A stretch of 64,000 nt of DNA from Pseudomonas sp. AOB-7 (GCF_003696305.1 NZ_RFFK01000006.1:269684-333683), one strand, 5' to 3'; shown: positions 21,699 through 31,455, numbered from the stretch's first letter. Numbers and translations are program-made. Notes: generated from the letters alone by a model not told the origin.

Positions 21699-22838
21699 CT
21701 AGCGCTCCTTGACCAGCGAATCGCGGTTGATCTCGGCGATCGACTTGGCACCGGTGAGCACCATGGCCACGCGCATTTCCTTCTCGATCAGCTCCAGCAG
21801 GTTGCTCACCCCGGCGCCGCCGGCGGTGGCCAGGGCGTAGACGAAGGCGCGGCCGAGCAGCACGCTGTCGGCGCCGAGGGCGAGCATGCGCACCACGTCC
21901 AGACCGGTGCGGATGCCGGAGTCGGCGAGGATCTTCAGCTCGCCCTTGACCGCATCGGCGATGGCCGGCAGGGCGCGGGCGCTGGACAGCACGCCGTCGA
22001 GCTGACGGCCGCCGTGGTTGGACACCACTATGCCGTCGGCGCCGAACTTGACTGCGTCGCGGGCGTCGTCGGCGTCGAGGATGCCCTTGATCACCATCGG
22101 CCCTTCCCAGAAGTCGCGGATCCACTGCAGATCCTTCCAGGAAATCGACGGGTCGAAGTTGGCGCCCAGCCAGCCGATGTAGTCGGCCAGGCCGGTGGGG
22201 TTGCCGCGGTAGGTGGAGATATTGCCCAGGTCGTGCGGCTTGCCCAGCAGGCCGACGTCGAGCGCCCAGCTCGGGTGGGTCATGGCCTGCAGCATGCGCC
22301 GCAGCGGCGCGTTGGGGCCGCTCATGCCGGAGTGGGCGTCGCGGTAGCGCGCCCCGGGCACCGGCATGTCGACGGTGAACACCAGGGTGCTGACGCCGGC
22401 GGCTTTGGCCCGCTCCAGCACGTTCTTCATGAAGCCGCGGTCCTTCAGCACGTAGAGCTGGAACCACATGGGCCTGTCGATGGCCGGCGCCACCTCCTCG
22501 ATCGGGCACACCGACACCGTGGACATCGTGAAGGGGATGCCCTTGGCCGCCGCCGCCTTGGCCGCCTGCACCTCGCCGCGCCGCGCGTACATGCCGGTCA
22601 GGCCGACCGGGGCCAGGGCCACCGGCATTGCCAGCTGCTCGCCGAACAGCTCGGTGGACAGATCCAGCGCCGACATGTCCTTGAGCACCCGCTGGCGCAG
22701 GGCGATGTCGGCCAGGTCGGCGACGTTGCGCCGCAGGGTGTGCTCGGCGTAGGCGCCGCCGTCGAGGTAGTGGAACAGGAAGGGCGGCAGCTTGCGCTGC
22801 GCGGCGGCGCGGTAGTCGGTGGAGGCAGAAATGATCAT
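21699..22838 (-). CDS. lldD: L-lactate dehydrogenase (cytochrome/quinone-linked)
   Basis: 379 residues of the FMN alpha-hydroxyacid dehydrogenase family. The catalytic histidine lies in [11 protein letters not shown] (about residue 275), with the FMN-site stretches [19 protein letters not shown] and [12 protein letters not shown] near the N-terminal half and the [17 protein letters not shown] barrel strand after it. It oxidises L-lactate to pyruvate with electrons going to the respiratory chain. It sits between lldP (83-base gap) and dld (3-base gap) in one operon controlled by LldR. Confidence 0.97.
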   Translation of the reverse strand: MIISASTDYRAAAQRKLPPFLFHYLDGGAYAEHTLRRNVADLADIALRQRVLKDMSALDLSTELFGEQLAMPVALAPVGLTGMYARRGEVQAAKAAAAKGIPFTMSTVSVCPIEEVAPAIDRPMWFQLYVLKDRGFMKNVLERAKAAGVSTLVFTVDMPVPGARYRDAHSGMSGPNAPLRRMLQAMTHPSWALDVGLLGKPHDLGNISTYRGNPTGLADYIGWLGANFDPSISWKDLQWIRDFWEGPMVIKGILDADDARDAVKFGADGIVVSNHGGRQLDGVLSSARALPAIADAVKGELKILADSGIRTGLDVVRMLALGADSVLLGRAFVYALATAGGAGVSNLLELIEKEMRVAMVLTGAKSIAEINRDSLVKER

Positions 22839-22920
22839 GAACTCATCCTGTGCTGAAAAGGGGGGCGTGGGGCCGTAATACGCGCGCCCCGACGGGTCGG
22901 GGCGCGCGGGGCGGCGGCGG

Positions 22921-24615
22921 TCAGTGGGCGATCAGCGGGTCGCTGACGCCCAGGGCATAGATCGCCACCATCGCGATGACTCCAGTAAAGAACACGTAGT
23001 ACAGGGTCGGCCAGATGGTCTTGCGCAGGGTGCTGCCCTCGCGGCCGAGCAGGCCGACCGTGGCCGAGGCCGCCACCACGTTGTGGATCGCCACCATGTT
23101 GCCGGCGGCGGCGCCGATGGCCTGCACGGCGACGATCAGCGCGCCGGAGATGCCCAGGCTGCTGGCCACGCCGAACTGGAACTGGCTGAACATCATGTTG
23201 CTCACCGTGTTGGAACCGGCGATGAAGGCGCCCAGGGCACCGATGCTCGGCGCCAGCAGCGGGTAGATGCCGCCGACGCTGTCGGCCACCCAGCGCGCCA
23301 TGAGGATCGGCATGCTGGCCAGCTCGGCGCCATTGACTCCGGAGTTGATCAGGATGCGCACCATCGGCACGGTGAACAGCAGCACGAAGCCGGCGCTGAG
23401 CAGCACGCTGGACGACTCCTTCACCGCGGCGGTGAGTTCGCGCAGCTTCATGCCGTGCAGGAAGAAGGTGGCCAGCACCACGGCGACCAGAATGCCGCCC
23501 GGCAGGTACAGCGGCTGGAAGTTGGCGCCGATGCCGGCCTCGCCGAGCAGGTCGGGGAAGTTCACCACCACCGCCTTGAGCGCATTGCCGACCTCGGGGA
23601 ACACCCGGCTGATCACCAGCAGCACGCCGACCAGCACGTAGGGCAACCAGGCGCGCAGGGCGCTCATCGGCTTGGCGGTGAGCTCGTCCAGCTTCATCTC
23701 GACGCTGCCCAGCCATTCGCTCGGCCACTTGTCGGCCGGGGCGAAATCCCAGGTGGTCTTAGGTACCAGGAAGCCGAAGCGGGCGGCGCTGGTGACGATG
23801 GCCAAGCCGATCAGTCCGCCGAGCAGCGAGGGGAATTCCGGGCCGAGGAACACGCCGGTGGCGGCGTAGGGCAGGACGAAGGCGAGGCCGGCGAAGATCG
23901 CGAACGGCAGCACTTCCAGGCCGGCCTTCCAGCTTTTCTCCTGACCGAAGAAGCGGGTCAGCATCATCGCCATCACCAGCGGCATGACCACGCCGACCGT
24001 GGCATGGATGATCGCCACCTGGCTGGTGATCAGCTGCAGGAACTGCGCCCAGCTCGAGCCCTGCTCGAGCAGCTGCGCGCCGATGCTGGCGGTGTCCAGG
24101 CCGGTGTTGACGCCGACGATGATCGGCGTGCCGACCGCGCCGAAGGACACTGGCGTGCTCTGCACCAGCATGCCCATCAGCACCGCGGCCATGGCCGGGA
24201 AGCCGATGGCCACCAGCAGCGGCGCGGCGATGGCGGCCGGGGTGCCGAAGCCGGAGGCGCCCTCGATGAAGCAGCCGAACAGCCAGGCGATGATGATCGC
24301 CTGGATGCGCCGGTCGGGGCTGATGGTGGCGAAACCGGCGCGGATCGCGGTGATGCCGCCGGAATGCTTGAGAGTGTTGAGCAGCAGGATGGCGCCGAAG
24401 ATGATCCACAGCAGGCCGAGGGTGATCAGCAGGCCCTGCAGGGTCGAGGCCAGCACGCGGTTGAAGCTCATGTCCCAGGCGAACAGGCCGACCGCGGCAG
24501 TGATCAGGTAGACCAGCGGCATGGCGTGCTTGGCTGGCCAGCGCAGGCCGATCAGCAGCACGGCGGCCAGCAGGATGGGGGAGAACGCCAGCAGGGCGAG
24601 AATTCCGTTGGACAT
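22921..24615 (-). CDS. lldP: L-lactate permease
   Basis: 564 residues, strongly hydrophobic, with at least twelve predicted membrane helices. Family motifs include [20 protein letters not shown] and the C-terminal [15 protein letters not shown]. It imports lactate, and probably glycolate, with protons. The ATG at 24615 is chosen because GGAG lies eight bases upstream; an in-frame GTG nine bases further up is less well placed. It is the first gene of lldP-lldD-dld, and a palindromic LldR operator is 125 bases upstream. Confidence 0.95.
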   Translation of the reverse strand: MSNGILALLAFSPILLAAVLLIGLRWPAKHAMPLVYLITAAVGLFAWDMSFNRVLASTLQGLLITLGLLWIIFGAILLLNTLKHSGGITAIRAGFATISPDRRIQAIIIAWLFGCFIEGASGFGTPAAIAAPLLVAIGFPAMAAVLMGMLVQSTPVSFGAVGTPIIVGVNTGLDTASIGAQLLEQGSSWAQFLQLITSQVAIIHATVGVVMPLVMAMMLTRFFGQEKSWKAGLEVLPFAIFAGLAFVLPYAATGVFLGPEFPSLLGGLIGLAIVTSAARFGFLVPKTTWDFAPADKWPSEWLGSVEMKLDELTAKPMSALRAWLPYVLVGVLLVISRVFPEVGNALKAVVVNFPDLLGEAGIGANFQPLYLPGGILVAVVLATFFLHGMKLRELTAAVKESSSVLLSAGFVLLFTVPMVRILINSGVNGAELASMPILMARWVADSVGGIYPLLAPSIGALGAFIAGSNTVSNMMFSQFQFGVASSLGISGALIVAVQAIGAAAGNMVAIHNVVAASATVGLLGREGSTLRKTIWPTLYYVFFTGVIAMVAIYALGVSDPLIAH

Positions 24616-24739
24616 GGGGCTCACTCCGCGGCGAGGCGCACGCGGCGCAGTGGGGACGAAGCGGTGGCGGGCAGACGTGCGGCGCTATGGGGGTTCATGG
24701 CGTGACCTCGACGACTCGTTCTTGTTATCGGCATGGATT

Positions 24740-24756
24740 AATTGGTAAGACCAATT
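24740..24756. promoter_or_regulatory. LldR operator 1, lldP side
   Basis: AATTGGTAAGACCAATT, a perfect palindrome around a 3-base centre. It contains TGGT-N3-ACCA, the half-site pair of FadR-type GntR regulators such as LldR. It is in the 308-base divergent region between lldP and lldR. Confidence 0.85.
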
Positions 24757-24897
24757 TACAAAGTTGCCGGCTCAGGTTAAAAGTCGATCAATGACCTGTC
24801 AAATCGTCGGGCTAAGACTTTGGTCGTAGAGGCTCGTCTTGTCCGCGTTCGGCCTGGGCGATAGGCTTGCGCCTCAGGGCCAGGCCTGCTGGTGGCC

Positions 24898-24908
24898 TGG
24901 TCAAACCA
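24898..24908. promoter_or_regulatory. LldR operator 2, lldR side
   Basis: TGGTCAAACCA, the same TGGT-N3-ACCA pair, ending only three bases before the lldR Shine-Dalgarno. Its centre is 155 bases (about 15 helical turns) from operator 1, which would suit DNA looping and autoregulation. Confidence 0.65.
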
Positions 24909-24923
24909 ATGGAGAAGTTCGGG

Positions 24924-25697
24924 ATGGAAGTAGGGCAGGTGCGGCAGCGCCGTTTATCGGACGATATCGTCGCGCAACTGGAAACCATGATCCTCGAAGG
25001 CACCCTGCGTGCCGGCGAGCGCCTGCCTGCCGAGCGCACCCTGGCCGAACAGTTCGGCGTGTCGCGCCCGTCGCTGCGCGAGGCGATCCAGAAGCTGGTG
25101 GCCAAGGGCCTGCTGGTCAGCCGCCAGGGCGGCGGCAACTACGTCGCCGAATCGCTCGGCTCCACCTTCAGCGACCCGCTGATGCAGCTGCTGGAAAACA
25201 AGGAGGACGCCCAGCGCGACCTGCTGGAGTTCCGCCACACCCTGGAAGGCTCCTGCGCCTACTACGCGGCCAAGCGCGCCACCGATATCGACCGCCAGCG
25301 CCTGACCGAGGCGTTCCAGGCGCTGCAGGACTGCTACACGCGGGTCGGCAAGGTCACCCGTGCCGAGGAGGGCGCCGCCGATGCGCGCTTCCACCTGGCC
25401 ATCGCCGAGGCCAGCCACAATGCCGTGCTGCTGCACACCATCCGCGGTCTGTTCGACCTGCTCAAACGCAACGTGGTGACCAATATCGGCGGCATGTACG
25501 CCCAGCGCGAGGAGACTCGCGACATGCTGATCAGCCAGCACCGCGCGCTGTACGAGGCGATAGTCGAGGGCCGCGCCGAGGACGCCCGGGCGCTGTCGGA
25601 TCGGCATATCGACTACGTGCAGGAAGTGCTGGCGGAAGTGCGGCTGGAGGCACGCCGGGTGGAGCGGGCGCAGCGGCGCGGCGCGGTCAGGCCCTAG
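24924..25697 (+). CDS. lldR: Lactate-responsive GntR/FadR-family regulator LldR
   Basis: 257 residues. The N-terminal GntR winged helix (about 10-75) includes LPAERTLAEQFGVSRPSLREAI. The C-terminal FCD domain (about 95-235) has the metal-site residues in ADARFHLAIAEASHN and the later histidines in ISQHRALYEAI and DRHIDYV. LldR represses lactate genes and is released by lactate. The start at 24924 is chosen because GGAGAAG lies seven bases upstream; ATG 24909 is part of that signal. It is divergent from lldP and shares two operators with it, so it probably controls itself as well. Confidence 0.93.
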   Translation: MEVGQVRQRRLSDDIVAQLETMILEGTLRAGERLPAERTLAEQFGVSRPSLREAIQKLVAKGLLVSRQGGGNYVAESLGSTFSDPLMQLLENKEDAQRDLLEFRHTLEGSCAYYAAKRATDIDRQRLTEAFQALQDCYTRVGKVTRAEEGAADARFHLAIAEASHNAVLLHTIRGLFDLLKRNVVTNIGGMYAQREETRDMLISQHRALYEAIVEGRAEDARALSDRHIDYVQEVLAEVRLEARRVERAQRRGAVRP

Positions 25698-25776
25698 GGC
25701 GCCAGCGCACCGGCCTGGTGCTGCGGGCGTACAGGGGCGCGCGGCCTGGGCGGCGCCGCGACACCCTGCTGAGTGC

Positions 25777-26259
25777 TCAGTCGTCCTTGCCCTTGCTGCG
25801 CATGGCGCGCTGCACTTCGCGGTCGGCGTCGCGTTCCTTCTCGACATGGCGCTTGTCGAAGTCCTTCTTGCCCTTGGCCAGGGCGATCTCGCACTTGACC
25901 AGGTGCTGCTTCCAGTACAGCGACAGCGCCACGCAGGTGTAGCCCTTCTGCTGCACCGAGCCGAACAGCTTGTCCAGCTCGCGCTTGTTCAGCAGCAGCT
26001 TGCGGGTACGGGTCGGGTCGGCGATGACGTGGGTGCTGGCGGTCTGCAGCGGGGTGATGTGCGCCCCCATCAGCCAGGCCTCGTCGTCCTTGAGCAGCAC
26101 GTAGCTGTCCACCAGCTGCGCCTTGCCGGCGCGCAGGCTCTTCACTTCCCAACCGGACAGCACCAGGCCGGCCTCGAACTTGTGTTCGATGAAGTAGTCG
26201 TGCAGCGCCTTCTTGTTCAGCGCGATGGTGCCTTGGGGATGTTTCTTTTGCTTAGCCAT
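25777..26259 (-). CDS. smpB: SsrA-binding protein SmpB
   Basis: 160 residues, full length. Typical blocks are [22 protein letters not shown] at the start of the OB fold, [14 protein letters not shown], and a basic C-terminal tail ([19 protein letters not shown]) that inserts in the ribosome. It carries tmRNA to stalled ribosomes for trans-translation. The tmRNA gene is not in this window. It is divergent from the transporter gene at 26386; the spacer is 126 bases. Confidence 0.98.
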   Translation of the reverse strand: MAKQKKHPQGTIALNKKALHDYFIEHKFEAGLVLSGWEVKSLRAGKAQLVDSYVLLKDDEAWLMGAHITPLQTASTHVIADPTRTRKLLLNKRELDKLFGSVQQKGYTCVALSLYWKQHLVKCEIALAKGKKDFDKRHVEKERDADREVQRAMRSKGKDD

Positions 26260-26385
26260 AGGGCGCGCATTATAGGGAGTCGCCAACGCCTGCGCTATGG
26301 GCGGAGCCGGCGCCGAACTTGAGCCCATGCAGCGAATCTCCGACAATGCGCGATCTTTTTTCCCGCAGCATGGGTTTGGCCGCAT

Positions 26386-27789
26386 ATGGCGAACGACAAA
26401 GTCTCGATTCACGGTGCCTGGGCCAGTCGCTGGGTGTTCATCCTGGCGGCCACCGGCTCGGCGGTCGGCCTCGGCAATATCTGGAAGTTTCCCTACATGA
26501 CCGGGGTCTACGGCGGCGGGGCCTTCGTCGTCATGTACCTGTTCTGCATCGCCCTGGTCGGCGTGCCGATCATGCTGGCCGAGACCCTGATCGGCCGCCG
26601 CGGCCGGCAGAGTCCGGTCAACGCCATGAAGAGCCTGGCCGTCGAGGCCGGTGCCTCGAAGCACTGGTCGCTGGCGGCGCTGGTGGGCATGGTCGCCGCG
26701 TTGCTGATCCTGTCGTTCTACAGCGTGGTGGCCGGCTGGTCGCTGGACTACATCCTGGGCATGGGCCGCGGCGATTTTACCGGGGTCACGGCCGACGGCG
26801 CCGGCGCCGCCTTCGGCGGCCTGACCGGCGATCCCTGGCGCCTGACCCTGTGGCACAGCCTGTTCATGCTGCTCACCGCCGTGGTCATCGCCAAGGGCGT
26901 GGTCGCCGGCCTGGAGCGCAGCCTGCGCATCATGATGCCGCTGCTGTTCGTCCTGCTGCTGGTGCTGCTGGGTTACAGCTTCACCACTGGGCACTTCTGG
27001 CAGGGCTTCGACTTCCTCTTCCATTTCGATCCGAGCAAGGTGCAGGACGGCATCCTCGCCGCCATGGGCCATGCCTTCTTCACCCTCAGCGTCGGCGTCG
27101 GTTCGATCATGGTCTACGGCGCCTACATGCCGAAGCGGGCCTCGATCGGTGCCACGGTGCTCACCGTCGGCGTGCTCGACACCCTGGTGGCGCTGACCGC
27201 GGGGCTGGCGCTGTTTCCCATCGTCTTCGCCGCCGGCCTGGAGCCGGGCGGCGGTCCGGGCCTGATGTTCGTCACCCTGCCCATTGCCTTCGGCAATATC
27301 GCCTTCGGCCAGGTCATGGGGCTGATCTTCTTCGTGCTGGTGGCGGTGGCGGCCTGGAGTTCGTCGATCTCCATGCTCGAGCCGGCGGTGGCCTACTTCG
27401 TCGAGAAGACCGCGCGCAGCCGCGCGCAGGTGACCGCCGTGCTGGCGCTGCTGTGCTGGCTGGTGGGCATGGGCACCGTGCTGTCGTTCAACCTCTGGGC
27501 CGAGGCCAAGTTCTTCGTCTTCGCCGATGACGGCTTCCACCTGCTGCAGTGGGGCGCCGAGGGCGGCAAGACCTTCTTCGACAGCATCGACTACCTCACC
27601 AGCCGCATCCTGCTGCCGCTGGGCGGGCTGTCCTTCGCCCTGTTCGCCGGTTGGGTGCTGAGCCGCGACGCGGTGCGCGAAGAGCTGGCGATCAGAAGTC
27701 CGCTGCTGTTCAATCTGGCCCTCTGGCTGATTCGCGTGGTGGCGCCGATCGGCGTGCTGATCGTCTTTGTCGCGGAGCTGAGCAAATAA
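26386..27789 (+). CDS. Sodium-dependent transporter, NSS/SNF family
   Basis: 467 residues with about eleven membrane helices. The sodium-site signature of helix 1 is clear ([17 protein letters not shown]), as are the unwound helix 6 region ([19 protein letters not shown]) and helix 8 ([18 protein letters not shown]). NSS proteins move amino acids or related amines with sodium; the substrate cannot be told. Its TAA is followed at once by the ratA ATG, and ratA overlaps rnfH, so the three form a tight operon divergent from smpB. In that operon it is the only membrane transport gene. Confidence 0.92.
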   Translation: MANDKVSIHGAWASRWVFILAATGSAVGLGNIWKFPYMTGVYGGGAFVVMYLFCIALVGVPIMLAETLIGRRGRQSPVNAMKSLAVEAGASKHWSLAALVGMVAALLILSFYSVVAGWSLDYILGMGRGDFTGVTADGAGAAFGGLTGDPWRLTLWHSLFMLLTAVVIAKGVVAGLERSLRIMMPLLFVLLLVLLGYSFTTGHFWQGFDFLFHFDPSKVQDGILAAMGHAFFTLSVGVGSIMVYGAYMPKRASIGATVLTVGVLDTLVALTAGLALFPIVFAAGLEPGGGPGLMFVTLPIAFGNIAFGQVMGLIFFVLVAVAAWSSSISMLEPAVAYFVEKTARSRAQVTAVLALLCWLVGMGTVLSFNLWAEAKFFVFADDGFHLLQWGAEGGKTFFDSIDYLTSRILLPLGGLSFALFAGWVLSRDAVREELAIRSPLLFNLALWLIRVVAPIGVLIVFVAELSK

Positions 27790-28224
27790 ATGACCACGCG
27801 CATCCAACGCTCGGCGCTGTTGCCCTATCCGGCGCAGGCACTGTTCGACCTGGTCAACGACGTGGCCAGCTATCCCGAATTCCTGCCCTGGTGCCGCGCC
27901 AGCCAGGTGCTGGAGGTCAGCGAGGTCCATATGCTGGCCAGCCTGGAGGTGGCCAAGGGCAGCCTCAGCCAGCGCTTCGTCACCCGCAACACGCTGCAGC
28001 CCGGGCAGCGCATCGAGATGAACCTGCAGGAGGGCCCGTTCACCCGCCTGCACGGCGTTTGGGAGTTCAAGGCGCTCGGCGACAAGGCCTGCAAGATCAG
28101 CCTGGACCTCTCCTTCGACTATGCCGGCCCGCTGGTGCGCGCTACCCTGGGGCCTCTGTTCAACCAGGCGACCAACACCCTGGTCGACGCCTTCTGCCAA
28201 AGGGCCAAGCAGCTGTATGGATAA
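27790..28224 (+). CDS. ratA: RatA / Coq10-like START-domain protein
   Basis: 144 residues. The polyketide-cyclase/START fold is shown by the N-terminal [19 protein letters not shown], the middle [16 protein letters not shown] and the C-terminal helix [17 protein letters not shown]. coli RatA was reported to bind 50S subunits and block 70S assembly, while the fold itself resembles the ubiquinone-binding Coq10; either role is possible. The ATG directly follows the transporter stop, and its end overlaps rnfH by eight bases. Confidence 0.93.
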   Translation: MTTRIQRSALLPYPAQALFDLVNDVASYPEFLPWCRASQVLEVSEVHMLASLEVAKGSLSQRFVTRNTLQPGQRIEMNLQEGPFTRLHGVWEFKALGDKACKISLDLSFDYAGPLVRATLGPLFNQATNTLVDAFCQRAKQLYG

Positions 28225-28537
28225 GCGCAACATCGCCATCGAAGTGGTCTACGCCCTGGCCGACAAGCAAAAACTGTTACGCCTGTCGGTGCCGGCCGGC
28301 ACCACGGTGCGCGAGGCGGCGCTGCTCTCGGGCATGCAGCAGCATTTTCCCGGCCTCGACCTGCAGCAGGCGCCGCTGGGCATCTTCGGCAAGGCGGTGG
28401 CCAAGCCCGAGGAGCGGGTGCTGGAGGAGGGCGAACGGGTGGAAATCTACCGGCCGCTGATCGCCGACCCCAAGGAAGTGCGCAAACAGCGTGCGGCCAA
28501 GGCCAAGGCGAAAGAAGAAGGCGGAGAGCAGGCCTGA
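28217..28537 (+). CDS. rnfH: RnfH family ubiquitin-like protein
   Basis: 106 residues starting [18 protein letters not shown]. The beta-grasp fold is followed by [22 protein letters not shown], the family signature, and a lysine-rich tail. RnfH and RatA form a conserved gene pair often listed as toxin-antitoxin-like; direct evidence for that is limited. It overlaps ratA by eight bases and ends 12 bases before a perfect 19-bp terminator stem. Confidence 0.95.
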   Translation: MDKRNIAIEVVYALADKQKLLRLSVPAGTTVREAALLSGMQQHFPGLDLQQAPLGIFGKAVAKPEERVLEEGERVEIYRPLIADPKEVRKQRAAKAKAKEEGGEQA

Positions 28538-28549
28538 GAGGCGCTCGCC

Positions 28550-28591
28550 AGACATAAAAAAGCCCGGATCGCTCCGGGCTTTTTTATGTCT
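28550..28591. terminator. Bidirectional terminator between rnfH and bamE
   Basis: A perfect 19-bp stem: AGACATAAAAAAGCCCGGA, loop TCGC, then its complement, giving T-runs in both directions. It serves the convergent rnfH and bamE genes. Confidence 0.95.
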
Positions 28592-28596
28592 GGGTG

Positions 28597-29115
28597 TTAC
28601 TGCGGATCGGTATCCAGTGGCTCCGGTACCGGTACCGGTACGGTCTCCACCTGGTCCACTTCGCGCTGGATCTGCTCCAGCAGCGAGCCCGGTACGGGCG
28701 GGGTTTCGTCCTGTTGCTGCGGCTGGGCTTGCGGGGTGGTCACGCCGCTGTCCTCGCCGAGAATCGCCTGGTCGCGGCTGACGCCGGGCATGAAGTCGCC
28801 GGCCAGGCCGACCAGTTGATCGTTGCCGTCGAACACCAGGCTGACGCGCTCCTGCAGGCGCTGAGTGCCGCCCGGCTGGATGCTGTAGAGGTAGTCCCAG
28901 CGGTCGGCGTGGAAGGTGTCGGTGATCAGCGGATTGCCCATGATAAACCGCACTTGGCGTCGGGTCATTCCCGGGCGCAGCTGGTCTATCATGTCCTGTG
29001 TCACGACATTGCCCTGTTGGATGTCGATCTTGTAAACCCCGGGGAATGAACAACCGGCGAGTGCGAAGAGCCCGGTCAGCGACAGGCTGGTCAGCAAGAG
29101 CTTGGTTTTTTGCAT
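28597..29115 (-). CDS. bamE: Outer membrane assembly lipoprotein BamE (OmlA/SmpA)
   Basis: 172 residues. The signal peptide ends in the lipobox LAGC with the lipidated cysteine at residue 22. The SmpA/OmlA domain (about 28-110) has [19 protein letters not shown] and [14 protein letters not shown] proline- and glutamine-rich tail follows ([15 protein letters not shown] and a VPVPVPEP run from tandem GGTACC repeats in the DNA), longer than in E. coli BamE. It is a small subunit of the BAM complex. The gene is divergent from fur, an arrangement known from P. aeruginosa (omlA-fur), with 94 bases between the starts. Confidence 0.96.
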   Translation of the reverse strand: MQKTKLLLTSLSLTGLFALAGCSFPGVYKIDIQQGNVVTQDMIDQLRPGMTRRQVRFIMGNPLITDTFHADRWDYLYSIQPGGTQRLQERVSLVFDGNDQLVGLAGDFMPGVSRDQAILGEDSGVTTPQAQPQQQDETPPVPGSLLEQIQREVDQVETVPVPVPEPLDTDPQ

Positions 29116-29173
29116 CGGAGGGTGACTTCCACTATCTTGGGCAACTTGAACCCCGGATCATACCCGTATTGAA

Positions 29174-29194
29174 GGGTGCTGCGAAGCAGCATCC
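29174..29194 (+). other. Stem-loop in the fur 5' leader
   Basis: GGGTGCTGC, loop GAA, GCAGCATCC forms nine pairs with one G-U. It ends three bases before the probable fur Shine-Dalgarno GAGAAAG, so it may influence fur translation. Confidence 0.6.
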
Positions 29195-29209
29195 ATGAGA
29201 AAGCAGACC

Positions 29210-29614
29210 ATGGTTGAAAATAGCGAACTGCGCAAAGCTGGACTGAAAGTGACTCTGCCACGGGTGAAAATCCTGCAGATGCTCGACAACGCCGAGCACC
29301 GTCACATGAGTGCGGAAGACGTCTACAAGGCGCTGATGGAAGCCGGCGAAGACGTCGGCCTGGCCACCGTGTACCGCGTGCTGACCCAGTTCGAAGCGGC
29401 CGGCCTGGTAGTGCGCCACAACTTCGACGGCGGTCACGCGGTGTTCGAGCTGGCCGACAGCGGCCACCACGACCATATGGTCTGCGTGGATTCCGGCGAA
29501 GTGATCGAGTTCTTCGATGCGGAGATCGAGAAGCGCCAGAAGGAGATCGTCAAGGAGCACGGTTTCGAACTGGTGGATCACAATCTGGTGCTGTACGTGC
29601 GCAAGAAGAGCTGA
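29210..29614 (+). CDS. fur: Ferric uptake regulator Fur
   Basis: 134 residues starting MVENSELRKAGLKVTLPRVK, nearly identical to P. aeruginosa Fur. The winged helix has ATVYRVLTQFEAAGLVVRHNF. Metal ligands are in HAVFELADSGHHDHMVC and the later DHNLVLYV. As in other Pseudomonas Fur, the C-terminal cysteine pair of E. coli Fur is missing. The start at 29210 matches known Fur; an in-frame ATG at 29195 would add five residues. It is the master iron repressor, divergent from bamE and convergent with recN across a shared terminator. Confidence 0.98.
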   Translation: MVENSELRKAGLKVTLPRVKILQMLDNAEHRHMSAEDVYKALMEAGEDVGLATVYRVLTQFEAAGLVVRHNFDGGHAVFELADSGHHDHMVCVDSGEVIEFFDAEIEKRQKEIVKEHGFELVDHNLVLYVRKKS

Positions 29615-29630
29615 TGCTTCTGCTGCAATG

Positions 29631-29658
29631 AAAAAGGCGACCCGAGGGTCGCCTTTTT
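29631..29658. terminator. Bidirectional terminator between fur and recN
   Basis: AAAAAGGCGACC / GGTCGCCTTTTT stem with a short loop; the T-run is present for both the fur and recN directions. Confidence 0.9.
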
Positions 29659-29676
29659 GTTTTTCGGTTTTCCGTT

Positions 29677-29729
29677 GCCCGGATGAAGGCCGGCGGGCCA
29701 TGCCGAGCATTGCCGGATCGCATCCGGGC
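29677..29729. repeat. CCGGATNGCATCCGGGC-type repeat downstream of recN
   Basis: GCCCGGATGAAGGCCGGCGG..GCCGGATCGCATCCGGGC, related to 19785-19807 and 36377-36397. It is an intergenic palindromic repeat of the kind scattered through Pseudomonas genomes. Confidence 0.6.
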
Positions 29730-29739
29730 CAGGCTCCGC

Positions 29740-31416
29740 TTAGGCGGCCTGGGCCTTGCTCACCATCTTGCGCGCGTGGGCCAGGGATTCCTTGGTCAGA
29801 TCGACGCCGCCGAGCATGCGCGCGATTTCCTCGATACGGCCGTCGTTGTCCAGCTTGCTCACCGCCGTGGCAGTGGCGTCCTCGTCGCGGCGCTTGTGCA
29901 CGAACAGGTGCTGATGGCCCTGCGCGGCCACCTGCGGCAGGTGGGTGACGCACAGCACCTGGCCGCGTTCGCCGAGGCGACGCAGCAGCTGGCCGACCAC
30001 TTCGGCGGTGGGGCCGCCGATACCGACGTCCACTTCGTCGAACACCAGGGTCGGCACGCGCGAGGTCTGCGCGGTGATCACCTGGATTGCCAGGCTGATG
30101 CGCGACAGTTCGCCGCCCGAGGCCACCTTGGCCAGCGCGCGCAGCGGCTGGCCGGGGTTGGCGCTGACCAGGAACTCCACGCTCTCCAGGCCGCCGGCCT
30201 GCGGCTCGTCGCTGTCCAGCGGTTGCAGCTGGATGCTGAAACGCCCGCCGGGCATGCCCAGCGCCTGCATCTCCTGCTCCACCGCGGCGCTCAGGCGTGC
30301 GGCGGCCTGGGCGCGCAGGGCGCTGAGTTCTTCGGCCTTTTCCCGGTAGTGGCGGGCGTAGGCGGCCAGCTCCTCGGCCAGGCGCTCGCCGGCCTGGTCG
30401 TCGGCGTTCAGCCCTTCCAGCTCCTCGAACAGTTGCTGCTGCAGGGCGGCCAGTTCGCCGGGCTGGATGCGGTGCTTGCGCGCCAGGGTGTAGATGCTGT
30501 CCAGGCGTTCTTCCAGGTATTGCTGGCGCTCGGGGTCGGCGTCGAAGTGATCGAGGAAGCGGTTCAGCTCGCCGACCGCTTCTTCCACCTGGATCTGTGC
30601 GCTGGCCAGCAGGTTGCTGGCTTCGCCGAGGGCGCCGCCCTGGCCGGCGAAGCCGCCGAGACGATTGAGGCTGGCGGTTAGTGCCGACAGCACGTTGCCG
30701 GCATCGCTCTCGCTGCACAGCTCCAGCACCTGACGGCAGGCGCCGAGCAGAGCTTCGGCGTTGCTCAGGGCCTTGTGCTCCTGTTCCAGCTGTTCCAGTT
30801 CGTGCTCGCCCAGGGCCAGGTTGTCCAGTTCTTCCAGCTGGTAGCTGAGCAATTGATGGCGGGCGCGTTGCTCGTCGCCCTGACTGGAAACGCGCTGCAG
30901 CTCGTTGCGCGTCTGCTTCCAGCGCTGTGCGGCCAGTTGCACCTGGCGCGCCAGCTCCTGGCTGGCGGCGTATTCGTCGAGCAGGCGGCGATGGGTGTCG
31001 GTCTTCAGCAGCGACTGGTGCTCGTGCTGGCTGTGGATATCGATCAGCAGCTCGCCGAGGGCCTTGAGGTCGCCCTGCGGGCAGGGGCTGCCGTTGATGT
31101 AGCCGCGCGAGCGGCCCTCGGCGGTGATCACTCGGCGCAGGATGCACGGGCCGTCGTGGTCCAGGTCGCGTTCGGCGAGCCAGGCGCGGGCTTCGGCGAT
31201 GTCGCTCAGGTCGAAGCTGGCGAGGATGTCCGCCTTGTCGCTGCCGGGGCGCACCACGCCGCTGTCGGCGCGGTCGCCTAGGCACAGGCCGAGGGCGTCG
31301 AGCATGATCGACTTGCCGGCGCCGGTCTCGCCGCTGATGGCGCTCATGCCGCGGTCCAGCTCGAGATCGAGGTGGTCGACGATGGCGTAGTTGTGAATGG
31401 ACAGGTGCACCAGCAT
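29740..31416 (-). CDS. recN: DNA repair protein RecN
   Basis: 558 residues, normal for RecN. The SMC-like N-terminal ATPase half has Walker A GETGAGKS at residues 29-36; long coiled-coil arms fill the centre (about 155-365); the C-terminal half carries the signature SGGELSRISLAIQV and Walker B TLVFDEVDVGIGG. It acts in double-strand break repair. A LexA box lies 24 bases before the ATG, so it is an SOS gene. It is divergent from the grpE-dnaK-dnaJ heat-shock operon. Confidence 0.98.
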   Translation of the reverse strand: MLVHLSIHNYAIVDHLDLELDRGMSAISGETGAGKSIMLDALGLCLGDRADSGVVRPGSDKADILASFDLSDIAEARAWLAERDLDHDGPCILRRVITAEGRSRGYINGSPCPQGDLKALGELLIDIHSQHEHQSLLKTDTHRRLLDEYAASQELARQVQLAAQRWKQTRNELQRVSSQGDEQRARHQLLSYQLEELDNLALGEHELEQLEQEHKALSNAEALLGACRQVLELCSESDAGNVLSALTASLNRLGGFAGQGGALGEASNLLASAQIQVEEAVGELNRFLDHFDADPERQQYLEERLDSIYTLARKHRIQPGELAALQQQLFEELEGLNADDQAGERLAEELAAYARHYREKAEELSALRAQAAARLSAAVEQEMQALGMPGGRFSIQLQPLDSDEPQAGGLESVEFLVSANPGQPLRALAKVASGGELSRISLAIQVITAQTSRVPTLVFDEVDVGIGGPTAEVVGQLLRRLGERGQVLCVTHLPQVAAQGHQHLFVHKRRDEDATATAVSKLDNDGRIEEIARMLGGVDLTKESLAHARKMVSKAQAA

Positions 31417-31439
31417 GGCGAACGCTCCCGAAGTGAAGT

Positions 31440-31455
31440 CTGGTTATTTATACAG
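31440..31455 (-). promoter_or_regulatory. LexA (SOS) box of recN
   Basis: Read toward recN the sequence is CTGTATAAATAACCAG, matching the gamma-proteobacterial LexA site CTG-N10-CAG exactly. Confidence 0.9.

Noticed and set aside
25777..28239. 820-codon frame containing SmpB at its end
   Set aside because: Only the last 160 residues are SmpB; the rest is antisense of the NSS transporter and ratA.
28217..28537. RnfH as an antitoxin in a toxin-antitoxin system with RatA
   Set aside because: The pair is a conserved core locus; toxin-antitoxin behaviour cannot be read from this sequence.
28608..28650. GGTACC tandem repeats as a possible CRISPR or regulatory array
   Set aside because: They are in-frame Val-Pro repeats in the bamE C-terminal tail. 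No CRISPR array was seen anywhere in the window.
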